The notes under the pieces: model-generated
Told to the model about the DNA's origin: nothing
Database searches by the model: none
What the model saw: only the letters and a program-made list of their open reading frames with translations
Part shown: positions 1 to 12,522 of the stretch, one piece after another
Position numbering within the stretch: the stretch's first letter is position 1
Layout of the letters: the number at the start of each line of letters is the position of its first letter
Position numbers and translations under genes: made by a program
Assembly: GCF_963678635.1 (NCBI RefSeq)
Contig: NW_026971081.1
Span: forward strand, 1 to 54,000
Direction: 5' to 3'
Length of the DNA stretch: 54,000 nt
DNA from: Symsagittifera roscoffensis
Lineage: Eukaryota > Xenacoelomorpha > Acoela > Convolutidae

Positions 1-39
1 TGGAAAATTTGCAATTTTAGTACTCGCGACGGTAGTACT

Positions 40-124
40 CTGACTGATTAACCAAAATTTAAGATTACCCCATGCTTGAGAGGTAAAAGCATATGGTAAT
101 CTTAAGTTTTGGTTATCCAGTCAG
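40..124. repeat. Near-perfect hairpin (inverted repeat, 36-bp arms)
   Basis: The arms at 40-75 and 89-124 are reverse complements with a few mismatches, separated by a 13-nt loop. Both arms carry an AACCAAAA..TAAGATTACC core. It looks like a short foldback or MITE-type insertion or a structured RNA. No target duplication is evident and the left edge lies close to the window start. Confidence 0.7.
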
Positions 125-806
125 ACATAATTTTAAAAAAATGCAAGTTGTGGGTCTCACAAAAAGTATTCTGATAAAAAAAGTATTAATTCGATTTTTG
201 ATTGAAATCACTGGCTGCTGATAAGGAGTTGAAATTTTTCATAAAATCATGAAAATAATTTTTGGACTCTTTTCCACTTTCCCTCCACATTTGAAACTTA
301 GTTTTGTAAACATTTTTTACGTTGTCAGAACGTTATGAAATTTTGCATGGTGAACATTTTAACTATTGAGAACACATTTGTTTTTCATACCTTTTATCGT
401 AAACGTTCAGCGTTATAATAACACTTAAAAAACTGGAAGTGTCTTCATACCTTCTGATCGAATTAGCTGAGCTCAGAATCCGGCTTAGAAATTGAAATTG
501 AACGGAGGCATGCTTTTTATTCTGTTCAATACGTTACCAAATGCTAAACTTGTCACTTTGAACTTTCATTAGTGTGTGGCGGCGATTATTTTAGAAAAAA
601 AATGATGTCGAAAATTCATGAGCAAAATTCTGTCTCTGGCTCCAGTTTTGTTCATCTCACATAACTTTATGAACACTTTGTTTGAACATAAAAATTTAAA
701 ATAATTCAACAACGTTGGGTTACAGAAAAGTTCATATTTATTTTTTTCTATAAAAGTTTGACCGGAACGGCAGCTAAGACAAGTTCTAGCGAAAAATGGC
801 ACCAAC
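125..806. other. AT-rich DNA, no gene seen
   Basis: Short open frames on both strands have low-complexity translations and no recognisable domain or splice context. I see no coding feature here. Confidence 0.6.
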
Positions 807-1010
807 ATTACGAGTCCAAACTGTGCACTAGATAAGCTTACAATTGTGTGTCTGTATGTTCTTGGATTCCAAAGATAAGTCTTTAAACATGTTTTAATTT
901 ATTTTTGTCGGAGGTATCAAAAAAATTGAAAGAACAAAAGGAGAGCAAAGGGAGCGTCCTTTTCGCGGAATCCGCTTACATTTCGCAAAAAGCACAGTTT
1001 GGCCTTGTTA
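807..1010. repeat. Foldback element, copy 1
   Basis: Inverted ends: 807-826 reads ATTACGAGTCCAAACTGTGC and 992-1010 is close to its reverse complement (GCACAGTTTGGCCTTGTTA). The same end sequence flanks a second foldback at 49408-49508. Internal DNA is not coding. This is consistent with a non-autonomous DNA transposon family. No clear target duplication is visible. Confidence 0.55.
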
Positions 1011-1497
1011 AAACTTATTCTGCAGTATGTATTGTGCATCAAATTTAAAAAAAATTACGAAGTTGTTTATGCTATTCATCAAATAACAATAATTTTGCTA
1101 ATGTAGAGCAACTACAATTGCTTCAGATGGCAGACAGGGAATCAAGTCAATTCGAATAGTTTTTTTTGTGATAATTTCAATAAATTTCTGTAATTTAATA
1201 TTCATTAACTTCAAATATTTCATATTGAGCCCAAGTTCGAAAAAATTAAGGAGGTAAGAAAAAGTTTTGTTACAGAATAGCACACTGCACGTGAATCACG
1301 CTTGTCACGTTTTTTTTTATCAAGCTGTAGCAAATCTTTGCTTTACTTGTTTGCACGCTAACATTATGGTTATCTAATTTTGTACACGGTAGCTTACAGG
1401 CTACGCACCCTTATCTTTGCAAAAACTGTATATGTAATTATCGCGTAACACGTACAAAGCCTACTGTAAACCTGATAGTAAAACAAGTCGAGTGGCT
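1011..1497. other. AT-rich DNA, no gene seen
   Basis: A 61-codon minus-strand frame opens with GTG and has no recognisable domain. I do not support a gene here. Confidence 0.55.
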
Positions 1498-2380
1498 GGA
1501 TTGACCACCATAGACCAAAATTGCTATCATACAACTTCATTATTTAAGTGTATGAAAAAATAATATTTTTTTTCTTGATTTTGCTGAAATGGTGTCATCG
1601 AAATTTCAAAGATATTCTTGTTTTAGCATAAAAATTGACGTATCGTACTAAAAAAACTTTCGTCAAAAATTTTTCGCATAAAACTTCCATAAATGGAAAC
1701 TGTATGACTAGCATCTTTGTGATGGCGACAACAAAAAATTTTCCAAGTATTTAAAAATTGCCCCATAGTATATTTTTTGTTTTTTCAACCGCATATCGAA
1801 TTTTGTAATCAAACAAACATTTTCTAAAACTTAATTTTTTTGCCAAATAGCGTTGTCCTGGATACACTAAAGTTGGTTTTATCGCTTATAGCTTTCGTCA
1901 TAAACGCTAACAACTCCTATTTTTTTTGTAAGGCATGTTTTTGTATGCCTTGATACATGTCTGATACTTTACAAATTCAAAGTTTAAAATTAACCATCGT
2001 TGAAATTTTTTGCTAGAATTTAAAAAGTTGTTACTTTCGTAATATCTTTTCTGTAAGACAGCTGTAAGACAATTCAAGTCGTTTGCTAATGCTTCGTAAA
2101 TGCAAGACCGTCCATCCTTTGGCGACTCCAGCTATGAGTAAAGCAAGGTCCTTGTCACTTGCGTTCGGTTACAAACACAACCCAAAAGTATTCAGAAACA
2201 AAATTTAGGAAAAAAACTGTTTATGGAAAAAAACTTGTCATACATTTTTCATGTGTAGAAAAAATCTCATCATACAAATTTCATAAAATTTTCCGTACCT
2301 ATGGAGTTGTATGATTTGTTTGTTAAGAAGTTTTTCCCATATGGAAATTGTATGATACGAAGTCTCGGCCAAATGAACCC
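1498..2380. repeat. TIR element of the ATCATACA family, copy 1
   Basis: The left end begins GGATTGACC and then has an AAAATTGCTATCATACAAC motif. The right end, read on the minus strand, begins GGGTTCATTTGG followed by CGTATCATACAATTTCC. The same paired ends recur at 11262-11390 and 12523-13570, and the left half is homologous to 4281-4690. The interior has no supported coding sequence, so it is probably a non-autonomous element. Confidence 0.5.
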
Positions 2381-3300
2381 GCGAAATGTTTCGACTTCAA
2401 TTACATCGAAAATTGCTTAAAAACAGCCAAAAAAATTATACAAAGAAAATGAAGCAACCCAATTGTTTTTTTGTTTATTTTGCATCGCTAGAAGTGAACC
2501 TAACAAAAAAGAATGTAGTTTCAGTACAAGTGTAAGAATCAATTGTTATACAAATGACATAACAAAGCAAAAACTGTTTTCCTGCAGATGTACTTTCAAT
2601 CCTAGTATAAAATTTAAATTAAACTGTTATCAAATTTTCAGATCAATTTGGCTCCAATCAATATACTGGCACCTATTTTTGTCTGATATTTTTTTTGAGG
2701 CCGAACTGGGCACTGTATATGATCACAATTTGATGTGTGTGGGTCTCTGGAATCCAGAGACAGTCAATAAAGATTATAAAAATTTGTCGAAACAACCGAA
2801 GAAAACTAAAGAACCAAAGAAGTTCAGAGGAGAGCCCTTGTTGCTGAATCCGTTCACAAATTACAAAACACCGCAGTTGCAAGTCTATGACTTGAGCAGA
2901 AATGTCAAATGATCAATGACTTCAGTGTAATTTTGTGAAAATGGTCCAGGTGAAGGTGAAACAAAGATATTGATTTTGATTTTTTGTTTGACTTCCACAT
3001 TAAATTGTTTAAATGACTGGTGCTTATTTAGTTTTGAGAACCATTTTGGAAACTGAAACTGCTTAGCTTTAGTTAATTCAAATGAACGGATAAATCTATT
3101 AAGTTGTGGTATAAATGTTAATGGATATGAAAAATTAATAGTGTTCTCATTTTTGACAGATTTCAAAGCTTTGTATGAGCTAAAGGTTTTTTCGTTGAAA
3201 TCAGTAGACTAATTAGTGTTTGATAATTAAATATTCGCCCGTCTATCTTTTAACGGACATTTGTAAATACATGAGTAGCTTTTTCAATAATAGTAGCTCT
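2381..3300. other. AT-rich DNA downstream of the transporter gene
   Basis: This lies 3' of the transporter stop codon (the gene is on the minus strand), so its right part probably includes the 3' UTR. A 149-codon plus-strand frame here starts at TTG and is low-complexity. I reject it as a gene. Confidence 0.5.
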
Positions 3301-6300
3301 TTAATTTACTTCCGGCGACACCCTTTCTTGGCCATTTTCCATTCTACCTCGTCTGGCCACGTCAACAATCTCGGCTGTTCTCGTGTGGTCGCCTTCGTAT
3401 GCAATTGCACAAGCGAAGAAAGCAGCGGTTCCTATAATTGAAAAGATTTGTGGATAATTGAATTCATTACCAATTTGTTTTTATCGATTTAATTGTTTAA
3501 TAGGAGTGATAACTGATAAAATTCGGAGCTTAAATTAGTTATACTGGTGCGTTTAAGTCTTCGAAAAATTTTTGCATTGAGCAAAGAAAACTTGTTTGAG
3601 GAAGTAAGAAATCAAAAGATTTTTTTTAGTTTTGAACGACCAGGCGTACGCTAAATGCGAAGAGCAAGTTTGGGAAAAAAACTTGAAAATTGGGGCTTAA
3701 GAAAGGTTAAGAACTGTTCTGTTCATATAGAAAAGTTACAAAAGTAGTTGTTTACAAAATGTTTGGCTCTTTTTCTTCCTGCTTCTCCCCCGCTTCGCAT
3801 TATCTTTATTTTTTTATTTTTTATGATGCAACGAGTAGTTTTACAAGGCTAAGTAAGAATGACGATCGAATATGTTTGTCGTGGTTTAATTAGTCCGCAT
3901 GTCATTTTTCATAACAATCTGATAACGCGATTGTGGGGGAAAAGGAAAAAGCCGAAAGTTTCCAATTTGTCTAAAATCAAATAGAGTGATCGAAAGTGAA
4001 AAATAAATTTAGTCCTTTTTTGTATATTTTTGAATAACATTACAAAACTATCTGCTACCTGCACTGAAACCGGCTCTCCTTATTTAAAATTTTAATTTGT
4101 AATTAACTGGATATTCTTGGGTCATCGTACAATTTGAACAGGTTACAAGGAAAAAAAGCTAATGTATTCAAAATAATAAAAAAAAACGTCAAGTTCAGTT
4201 TTTCCGTAAGTCTCCTCGACCTTGCAGGAAAATGTTTTGTTTGCTTCGAACTTACAAATTTGGTAATAAAATCCGTTCCCGGGTTGACCTCATAGACCAA
4301 AAATGCTACTCATACAGTTTCAGAAACAAAGTCTACGAAAATATGAAAATCATACAGATTTCAGACATTTGCTAAAATGGTGTTATGGAAATTTAAAGAA
4401 AATTTTCTTATTTGTCATAAAAATTGGTGTATCGTCAGAAATAAGAAATAAACTTTCTTTTTGCAAAAAATGCTGTTCATAAGATTTTCATGGAAACACT
4501 ATGGCTCATAGCATTTTTTGATGGCAAAACCAAAACTTGTATCAAGTAGTTTTGAAATTGCCCGAAATGCTTCGGTTTGTATATTTTCAAGCGCAATAAG
4601 AAATTTGCACTCAGAGAAGCAAGTTGAAAACTTTTTTGCATGTGCAAAATTTAATTTTTTGTGCGCTTGATGTAGCCCTAGGTGCACAAAAATTAGATAA
4701 CTTATCCGTTTTCCAAGATAAATCATGTAAAAACCGCTCACAAAAGCTTACTTATTCTGTTTAGCATGTTTTTTCTTGACGTGACTTAAGCTTGGTTAAT
4801 TCCGATTTCAAATGCAAAAAAATAGTCTCTTTGAGAATGCATCAGACGTGATGGCTCCCAGCAAGTTACCACCTGCAAGTCGGCAAGAAATACTCTGCAC
4901 AAAAAACTGTCATGCTGGAAAAAAGATTTGTGAGATAAATTATTTCCTGCATTGAATGTTCCAATTACTTTTTTCTCTCTCAATCTTTCGACTGGAACAA
5001 ATAAAGTGCCACTATGTTGCAGAGAAAAAAGCCTTTTTTTGCAATTTTCAATTTTTGACCAGTAGTGATCTAATGTTGTGTTGCTTGCCGGATAAAAAAT
5101 CTAAAACATTTCTACAATTTTTAATTGATATATATACAAAACACTTCAAGCGATCCTCATAGTTCAAAAAAAATACCATTGCCCATTCAAAACTACAATT
5201 AAATTTAGATAAAATTGGATTTTTTTAAAAACTTTATGATAAAATCTAAGATGAATAGTCGCATAAGAGTAAATTTCCCGAAATGTTTACCTATGGCGCT
5301 CGCAATGGGACAAGTGAGCACACCTAGTTGGAGTCCCTTGAACTGGTTGTAGTGGGAACTGCTTCCATAAGTGACGTCAGCTAACAATCCCACGAAGAAG
5401 GGACTGTAAGCATCTCCGAATATGTGAGTGAATCCAGTTGAGATTCCTAGGAGAGCGGTAAACAGTGTGTGAAACAAGGGTGAAAAAATTGAGATGAAGT
5501 AAACGCTTCATATGGCTATAATCCCAATGGCCGAAAAACGGTTCTTTTTTCTTACCGTCCACGCTTGTACACGCTCCACGCTCCATCGCCTTAGAAGCAC
5601 CTCAGTTTTTTCTCTGAATTTTTTTTCGCATTTTTAGTTTTTTTTTCAGATTTTGAGAGATTGGAGCGGGCACAAAAACACTGATTTTCATGCAAGGCAA
5701 AACCATATATGTTCGTGTTGGAGAGTCATTTGTTAACAAATTACCGTTTTTTGAAAGTAAAAAATTATACTTGGAGAAGTGGGATGGTTTGAACCGAAAA
5801 TACATATAATTTCAAATCTGAATTATAATGGCGGTTCTCAGATAGAGGTTAGTAACTCATATTCGTCCTTTTACTCGAAGTGACCCTAAACAAATTCAAC
5901 TTACCAGATGCAAGTGACCTTCTGTTTGGCACAACACAATCGATCAAAATCTTCGGAACAAGTGCCATATTTAGGCACAGACCAATTTCGCCCAATATCA
6001 CAATTGGCCATATAGCTATTAGGGACTTTTTCCGTATTTTATTCGTTTGCAGATTAAAAATAATTGTTGGTTCAGACTTTTTCACACTGCAATTTTTAAA
6101 TGCAAAAAAAGTTTTGTTCACTTGTTCACGCATCTATTTAGAAAATAATTCAAAAAGCTAAGCACTTTAAAAGCGTTTCAGAAAAACCATATAAGAAAAA
6201 GTAAAGGCCGGAAATGATTGGAAAAGATCCCTATTGTGTTGTATTCCACGATTACAGCGAACATGAAGACCATAGGTGCGGCTAGTATCAGTCCGTAAGC

Positions 6301-8907
6301 GCCAACTAACGGCTCCGCATTCAATGTTCGTCTTCGGAAGAATCGGGCGGTAAATGCACCCAATACAACTCCGAGTACCCCACTTGCACATGTGACTGCA
6401 CCAAAACCGAATGATATTACTGCGTTGTTGGGGTTTTCGCCTGAAAAAAAAACGTACAAAAACAGAACAAAAAACTTCTAAAATCAAAAGATATTAATTT
6501 TGAATTCCTGAAACTTATAAAATATTACAAATAATTTGTTTATAATGGCGTTTTTATGTTTGAAATTTTCTGTGTAATGTAATGTTTTATAATGATTTAA
6601 GACCATTTATCCACGAGGGAAAGGACCAACACAAGAGCTGTACAGCTCATCACGGCGAACCGCTGTTGTGCCCCTGTTTAAGAACTACATGCAATTTTTT
6701 TTTGGTTATTTTTCTGGGCTGGGTAATGTTGCCTCACCCTCAAGCAACGAGCACGGATCATGGTGGGCCTCGAACATCCGACCTTTCGATTGAGAGGCGG
6801 AGACGTAACCACTTCACCACCGCTCCCCATCACCACGATTTACCACGTTTTATAATAGTACAAGTCAGCAAGAAACCTACCTTGAGCTAAATTTGCTTCT
6901 TCGATGAAGACAGGTGCCCAAAATGCAAGACAACCAACCACGTAAACATTTGCAGTGCAAGCCAGTGTCACAAAAACTGCAGTCTTATTCTGGAACAGCG
7001 GGATATGTTTCGTAAATTGAATTTGAAATTAAAAGATTCAGGTTCGCTTTTTTTTAAATGAGAATAACGTCGTTGAAGTTTTTTTGCCTTAATTTTACTT
7101 TTACGTCCTTTTTGAAGCTCTGGAGTATTTTTTAGTTTTTTAATGCAAAATCGAACAATAAAGAAATAAAAAAGTATTCAACCTAGAGAAAAAATTCCAT
7201 TTTGGAGCCAAATTTTCTTCAATTTCTTTGTTCAGTGTCCGTTTTTTGTTGAATTACCTACAAGTTGAAATACGTCCACCCACATAAACTTGCATTTAGT
7301 TAATTAGGTAGTTAATCCGGGCAATTACTGCTCATTCTAGGTTAAATGATACGTCAAATTACTGAAATACAACCCGTGATTAAGTAGATCACGTCATCTT
7401 TCATTGACGTCTTCATTTTTAGTTCCACTCCGTTATCAGCCGATGTCTCCCGGGACCCCCTCATTGGTTCCGGGACGACAAGCACCGTCAGAATAACCGC
7501 GATTACACCTAAAATGGGCTCTTTTCCGCTTTCCCACATCCCCTATTTGAATATTAATTATGAAAGCATAGAATAACATAAACCTAATCTGATGAAACTT
7601 CGCATGGTGACCAAAAGAACAATTCTGAAAACATTTTTTTTCTCCATAAATTACTCCAATATTTTACCCATAATAACGAAAAATATCAATAAATTGAGAA
7701 ACATATGAAAAATGGGGAGAGGGTGGAATGGTTAGAAATGAGCCCTAGAATGGGAGTGATCCGTAGAGACCATTTCCATGCACTGTCATCGTCGGCACCG
7801 GAATCCTTCGCAATCGAAGTTGTGAGGGATCCAAGGATGTATCCGAATCCGGCTCCGAATGGAGACGCGAGAGAAAAGACGGAGAGAGCAATTATTCTTT
7901 CGGATTCGGAGAAGAGGTCGCCTAAAAGATAAGTTAACAAATAAGATCACCTTTCTTTACGAGAATCACATAGTAGTTCAACCACACCCGGGTCGAGATC
8001 CCGCTCAAAAACTGCTCAAGATATGAGCGGTTTGAGCGGTTTTCCAGCAAGATTTGAGAAGTTTGAGCGGTATGGGTGGTTTTTTTGCCTTCATTTTTTA
8101 ATTGAATTATAGATTTTGATTTTTTGTTTTTAATTTTTGATTATTTAAAATCTCGGCATCGAAACCCAATTTTTTTGAAGTTTCCTTTGCAAATCCTAAA
8201 AAACGAGTGAAATGGATTTTTAGTTTTCTCACATTTAACCCCATTCTGACTTTCATTTGGGGTATCAAAAAAGGCAAATAAACCGAACTACCATATAGAC
8301 CCCTCTCAATCTTTCGAAACTGATCAAACAAAAATATACTTTAGAAAGTTTCGTCATTATCTCCGTTTAGGCTGTGATAAAGTTTACTAACCAAAAAAAA
8401 ACACGAGGCTAATAATTTAGTTGGTTCCCAAAAAATCATATGATGAGATCCAAAAATGGAAGCATTTATTTAAAAAAAGTAAACAAAGTCATAATAACAA
8501 GTAATTATTTGAAAGCATTATTTAATTATTAACAGGTAATTATTTAATTATTAAAAAAAAACCAGAAAAACTCGAAAAGATGAACTATATATTAAATTGA
8601 AAACTGACCAATCAGAGAAGGCGATACTGTGATGTAGCTTGACTCTCCAACTCCTACTAATCCCCTCAATAAAAGGAAAACCCAAAAGTTATTCGGACCC
8701 ACAAATGACCCCATCAAAGTGAAGAAAGACCATGCTAATATTCCCCCAATGAGAATACACTTGCGGGTGATTCTGTCCCCCAGATAGCCGAATAGGGGGG
8801 CAAAACACATGAAGACAAGGATAAACACTGTTTGGATTAGTCCCCCCTGAGTGTCGTTGATTTTGAAGTAATTCTGAATATCTGAGAGAACTCCTGCTAT
8901 TGTGTAC
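3301..8907 (-). CDS. SPNS: Spinster-type MFS transporter, eight exons seen, 5' end missing
   Basis: Multi-exon gene of the spinster (SPNS) branch of the major facilitator superfamily. Known members are membrane carriers for lysolipids or sphingosine-1-phosphate; the substrate here is unknown. Exons in gene order: 8907-8609, 7921-7745, 7508-7375, 6989-6881, 6440-6231, 6015-5905, 5446-5291, 3431-3301 (stop TAA 3303-3301). Every junction keeps frame (1,327 nt, about 441 codons plus stop). Diagnostic pieces are YTIAGVLSDIQ, the MFS signature GYLGDR followed by RGLVGVGESSY in the first visible exon, GDLF..ER..A in exon 2, WAPVF in exon 4, VPNRRS in exon 6 and GDAYSP in exon 7. Spacing matches SPNS proteins without gaps where I could compare. 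Introns run from about 90 nt to 1.86 kb. Introns 2, 3 and 5 need GG-AG ends; the others are GT-AG. The first exon(s), perhaps 60-90 residues with TM1, were not found. Confidence 0.9.
4281..4690. repeat. Diverged copy of the ATCATACA repeat in the last transporter intron
   Basis: The segment starts GGGTTGACCTCATAGACC and parallels 1498-1870 over several hundred bases. For example, AAATGGTGTTATGGAAATTT matches AAATGGTGTCATCGAAATTT, and both continue to CATAAAAATTGrcGTATCGT. A matching right end was not found, so this copy is probably truncated. It lies inside the 3432-5290 intron. The rest of that intron (3432-4280, 4691-5290) shows nothing else I can name. Confidence 0.55.
6230..6230 (-). promoter_or_regulatory. 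Non-canonical GG splice donor (intron 5)
   Basis: The exon ends ..ACAATAG at 6231 and the intron begins GGATCTTTTCC. The partner acceptor is CTAATAG at 6016, followed by CTATATGG. Reading frame and family alignment both demand this junction. No in-frame GT alternative was found. Confidence 0.7.
6594..6846 (-). mobile_element. tRNA-derived SINE in transporter intron 4
   Basis: A 253-bp insertion flanked by a perfect 10-bp target duplication, GTTTTATAAT, at 6584-6593 and 6847-6856. Read on the minus strand, the head holds an A-box-like TGGTGAAGTGGTTA and a B-box-like GGATGTTCGAGGCCC about 35 nt further on, as in RNA polymerase III-transcribed tRNA-derived SINEs. The body continues to the left target duplication. 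It lies antisense-neutral in the intron between exons ending at 6881 and starting at 6440, in the same direction as the gene. Confidence 0.85.
7374..7374 (-). promoter_or_regulatory. Non-canonical GG splice donor (intron 3)
   Basis: The exon ends ..ATCACG at 7375 and the intron begins GGTTGTATTTC. The acceptor is TTCCAG at 6990. Using the neighbouring GT (7373-7372) would leave a one-base remainder and give an immediate stop. An alternative in-frame GTGATC a few codons earlier would delete residues that match the family. Confidence 0.6.
7744..7744 (-). promoter_or_regulatory. Non-canonical GG splice donor (intron 2)
   Basis: The exon ends ..CCCATTCTAG at 7745 and the intron begins GGCTCATTTC. 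The acceptor is CCCATTTTAG at 7509. The two boundaries share an almost identical ten-base stretch. The join gives an ungapped fit to SPNS proteins across RITPILGVIAV. Confidence 0.7.
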
Positions 8908-8980
8908 CTGACTTAATTGAGTTAATTTAATATTTAATTAATAAATCAACGTGATAATAGAATAACAAATTGGTTTCAAT

Positions 8981-9385
8981 CAGGGGCGGATCTAGGATTT
9001 TCTCGAGAGGGGGGGGGGGGGGGGGGGTGAATTTTCAAAAATGTTTCGAAAATTTTGACGACCTATTTTTTTTAGGTCGATCAGATTGATTTTCCGAGCT
9101 CTCCCCAGGCAATTTTTTGAAAAAACAGGTAAAAAAAGCCAGCCGTTTTTGGGCACTTTTTGAAAAATTTTGACAAAAAAATTGCGTTTTTTTTGGCGCG
9201 CGCTCCCCCTCAAAGTTAGTATACATTGGCGCCGAAGGCGCCTTTAGAAAAATTTTAGGGTCGGTCGGCCAAAAATGGATTTCTCAAAAAGTATCAAAGG
9301 GGGGACTCTTTGGGTCGGCAGGGGGTCGAATCCCTTTGGGCGTCCGCAACCTCCGTCCCCCCCCCCCCCCAAAAATCCGCCCCTG
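8981..9385. mobile_element. hAT-type non-autonomous element (MITE)
   Basis: 405 bp with inverted ends CAGGGGCGGAT and ATCCGCCCCTG, flanked by a perfect 8-bp duplication GTTTCAAT (8973-8980 and 9386-9393). The CAGGGGCGG end and the 8-bp duplication are classic for hAT elements. A long G run near the left end (about 9008-9027) and a C run near the right end (about 9358-9370) could pair as extended inverted arms. No transposase is present. It sits about 70 bp 5' of the first visible transporter exon, so probably within an intron. Confidence 0.9.
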
Positions 9386-11261
9386 GTTTCAATTGAGGAC
9401 AATTTGATGTTTACTTTTACATTTTTCGACAAAAAAAATCTTGAGATAACCACATAAGGCTATTTTTTTTCAGCCGGTTTAACAAAATTCGGTCAAAATG
9501 TTCCAAAGTCGTGACTGAATATTTCAATGAATTTTGTGGTTCCAGCAGATGCTGCGCGGAAAAAAAAAGAAAAAGATAACTAAAACTTCCGAAGACAAAG
9601 TTGCTCCTCATTTTCAGGGTCGAAACAATGAGAGCAAACTTACCGATAAAACGAAAAGAAAGTTTCGCCGAAGTGAAAATATGCTGCAAAACAGAAACGT
9701 CTATCAGCTGCCTTGCAAAATTTATTTTAAAAAATAATGTGTTAGCTAAAATCTCTTTTGCTTATGTCAAAAATATTCGTACAAAAAAAGATAAGTTTCA
9801 TGGAAATCTTTCATTTTTTTTAAATGATGTATCATATTCAAAACCTTTAGCTGTAATTTGAATTCTGAAAAAAAAACTAATCAAATTCCATAGTGTGAAA
9901 CAGCGAATTTTAAATTATTGTGCTTTCAAGCTCAGAATGACCTATGGGCTTATCAACTCCAGATAAAGTAAATTTCTTTCTTTAATACAAAAAAGTTTGA
10001 AGAAATTTGATTTTGATCTAAGGACTTTTATCTGTATTTTGCAGTTTTAACAGTGTTTGCAATAACCTGTTCTATTTGCATGTCAACTGTCTGTTCTTGT
10101 GTGTCTTAGAGTTTGTTTTTATAGAGATGAGTGGAAACTGAGTAACCTCAGAAAAACTTTAAGAAAAACGATTTGTCATTGTTTTCCGCCTAATAAGGCT
10201 AAATTTCTGTAATAGTAATTAAATGTAAGATTAAAATTTTTTCCGACTTTTTTTTTGTTTCAATCAAAATTTATTTAAAGCGCTACTGAAATTATCGACT
10301 CCTTAAACTCAGTATTTAAAAAAGTTTCATACAAGTATGTGCGAGCTATGAAGATTTCTTTATGATGCTGAAAGGGTTACACAAACATTTATGTTGGGAA
10401 AATTATCCTCCATTTTGAAAATTGCTACAAAAGGAATTGAAGCAAGGGAAGTGATGGTACAGTTTTCGAAAACTTTATTCAAAAGTTTATTGATACTATT
10501 TCATACCAATAAAGAGGCAGTCGGAACATTTCGGTCTTTGCCGTTTTATACGAGCAGTCTTCTCTAAAATCATGTGCTTGTTTTCTCACAGCCGGAAAGT
10601 TTGATGCAATCAAATTGCTAAAGAAAGGGCTGTGCAGTTTTATATGACTTCGTTCCATCGATTACAATTTTTCGAGTCCCGACTTTTGATGGGAACAAAG
10701 CTCAACCCAAGTTTCGGCTCATCCGACATCGTGATTGGATTTATACGTTTTCTCGCAGCTTCTTGCACCCTTAATTTTTGATACAAAAAACTGCAAAAAT
10801 TTGCAAAATTTTTCTGAAATGGCATATTTAATCTCGTTTTTCGACCTTTTAACACAAAATTCGCTTAATTGTAATTTTTTTAAATTGCCTCTAAAACATT
10901 GTTGTCCGGAACTACCTTACATTTATTTTGTTTATGCAAAAATCACAATTTAGTGCTTTTTTGTAAACACAATTATTATAAATTTTTTCAATTGCTAAAA
11001 CAAAAATAATTATGTAAAAAAACAAGCCTTTTTTTCCAAACATCAAAATTTTCAAACCAAAAATAATCAAGCCATATATAAAAACTTACATTTTTGGTAT
11101 ACAAATGTTAAATTTAACTCAAATGGCTGAAATGACCAGATGCAGTTTATCTGCTTGCTAACTGCTGGTTACACCCTAGGTTTTCTTATGACAAAAAAAT
11201 CCGTAGTTAGTGTTTCGGATTAACCACAAAAATTCAAAACAATTTTTTTTGTATATTCTCA
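9386..11261. other. AT-rich DNA, no gene seen
   Basis: Both strands were searched for the missing first transporter exon without success. Open frames are short and low-complexity. Nothing else is supported. Confidence 0.5.
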
Positions 11262-11390
11262 ATATGGAAAAAATGCTTATCATACAGTTCCATAGTATGC
11301 AAAAATGCTTAATTTGCTATTTTCATACACTTATTTTTACTCAATGAAATTGTATGAATAAATATGATAAGCATTTTTTGTCAAACCAGG
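11262..11390. repeat. Short TIR element of the ATCATACA family
   Basis: The left arm ATGGAAAAAATGCTTATCATA and the right arm (minus strand GTTTGACAAAAAATGCTTATC) form inverted ends around about 70 bp that include internal CATA/TATG repeats. The ends match those at 12523 and 13570. It looks like a deleted member of the same family. Confidence 0.5.
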
Positions 11391-12522
11391 TTTTTGAATT
11401 TTTCAAACTCTGAGGCTCAACGGGCGTCACATCGAGCGTCATAACTTTTCAAAAAATGAGCACCTTTTTTATTTCGATGTGCAATATGTTTCAACTGTTT
11501 CACCGATACGTTTACAAAATTTATTGCCGTTGATGTGAAATCTGCTTGACAAGATGAACAATTTGTTTCAATCGAGTCTGAAAAATCGCAGAAAGCGAAA
11601 GATTTTTTTTCATTTTCTCTCGGCGATAATCATCACCACTATTTGTTCTGAAAATGAAGTTTGGAAAGCCTGTTGTATATGGTCTGACTCCAGAATTGTA
11701 AGTAAAACTGCTAAGCATAAACATTTTAAACAGTTTCATATGTGAAACAAAATTAACTGCAATCTTTTTTCTTAACGATTTATTATAGAGAATAGAATAC
11801 AAGTTAGAATAGATAATGCGCACCGTGCTACGTTCTTTAAATTTTGTAATCCAACAAAGTCATTCAAACCCTCAAGTTCAATAAGAGGTAATTGTTCAAA
11901 TTCAACAAACATTTCAAAAGAAATTAAACGGAAATTAAAATCAACACAAGAAATAGTTTGAATACAACATAGACAATTTCTTACCTTTGTCACTAAGGGG
12001 GCATGCAAAAAGAAAAGTTTACTGTTCAAATCCAACTCATATATTCTTCTTCAAATAAATAAAGATAAATAGGCGTGAGAACGTTGTTTTTTAAAGGATG
12101 AATGCAAAAATTAACGGCTGCTGTTATGTTAGCTGATTTCTTCGATATTTTGTATTAATTTTATATCCAGACAAAAACTGTCGTTTGCGAAACGAATCTC
12201 ATAAGTTTTCAATTCAGGATAATGACTTAATTCATCGAAGAAAGTAGCATCCAAAAGAGCAACCTGGCAGAACAACGTTATCACGTCTATTCCACTTTGT
12301 TTAAATGAAGGGAATATAAAATGACTTCCATTCGAACGATCTTTTTTGTTTTGATTTTATACTCTTGTACAACTCTATAGTTACTTTTTGTTTTTATTGT
12401 ACTTGAGTTCCTTGTCTTGACTTTTAACTTCCTTTTTTAACTATTTGTTGAATTTTAATTCCCTATGCTGAAAGAGGAACTGTGATCGTAATTGTATACA
12501 CAAGATATGTTAAAGCGTAACC

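Noticed and set aside
2463-2912. 149-codon plus-strand ORF
   Set aside because: It begins with TTG, its translation is low-complexity with no domain, and it lies in AT-rich DNA downstream of the transporter.
3220-3441. Plus-strand ORF over the last transporter exon
   Set aside because: It is the antisense shadow of the exon at 3431-3301, which fits SPNS C-termini and splice sites.
9275-9457. ORFs in the hAT MITE on both strands
   Set aside because: They arise from the G and C runs of a non-coding MITE.
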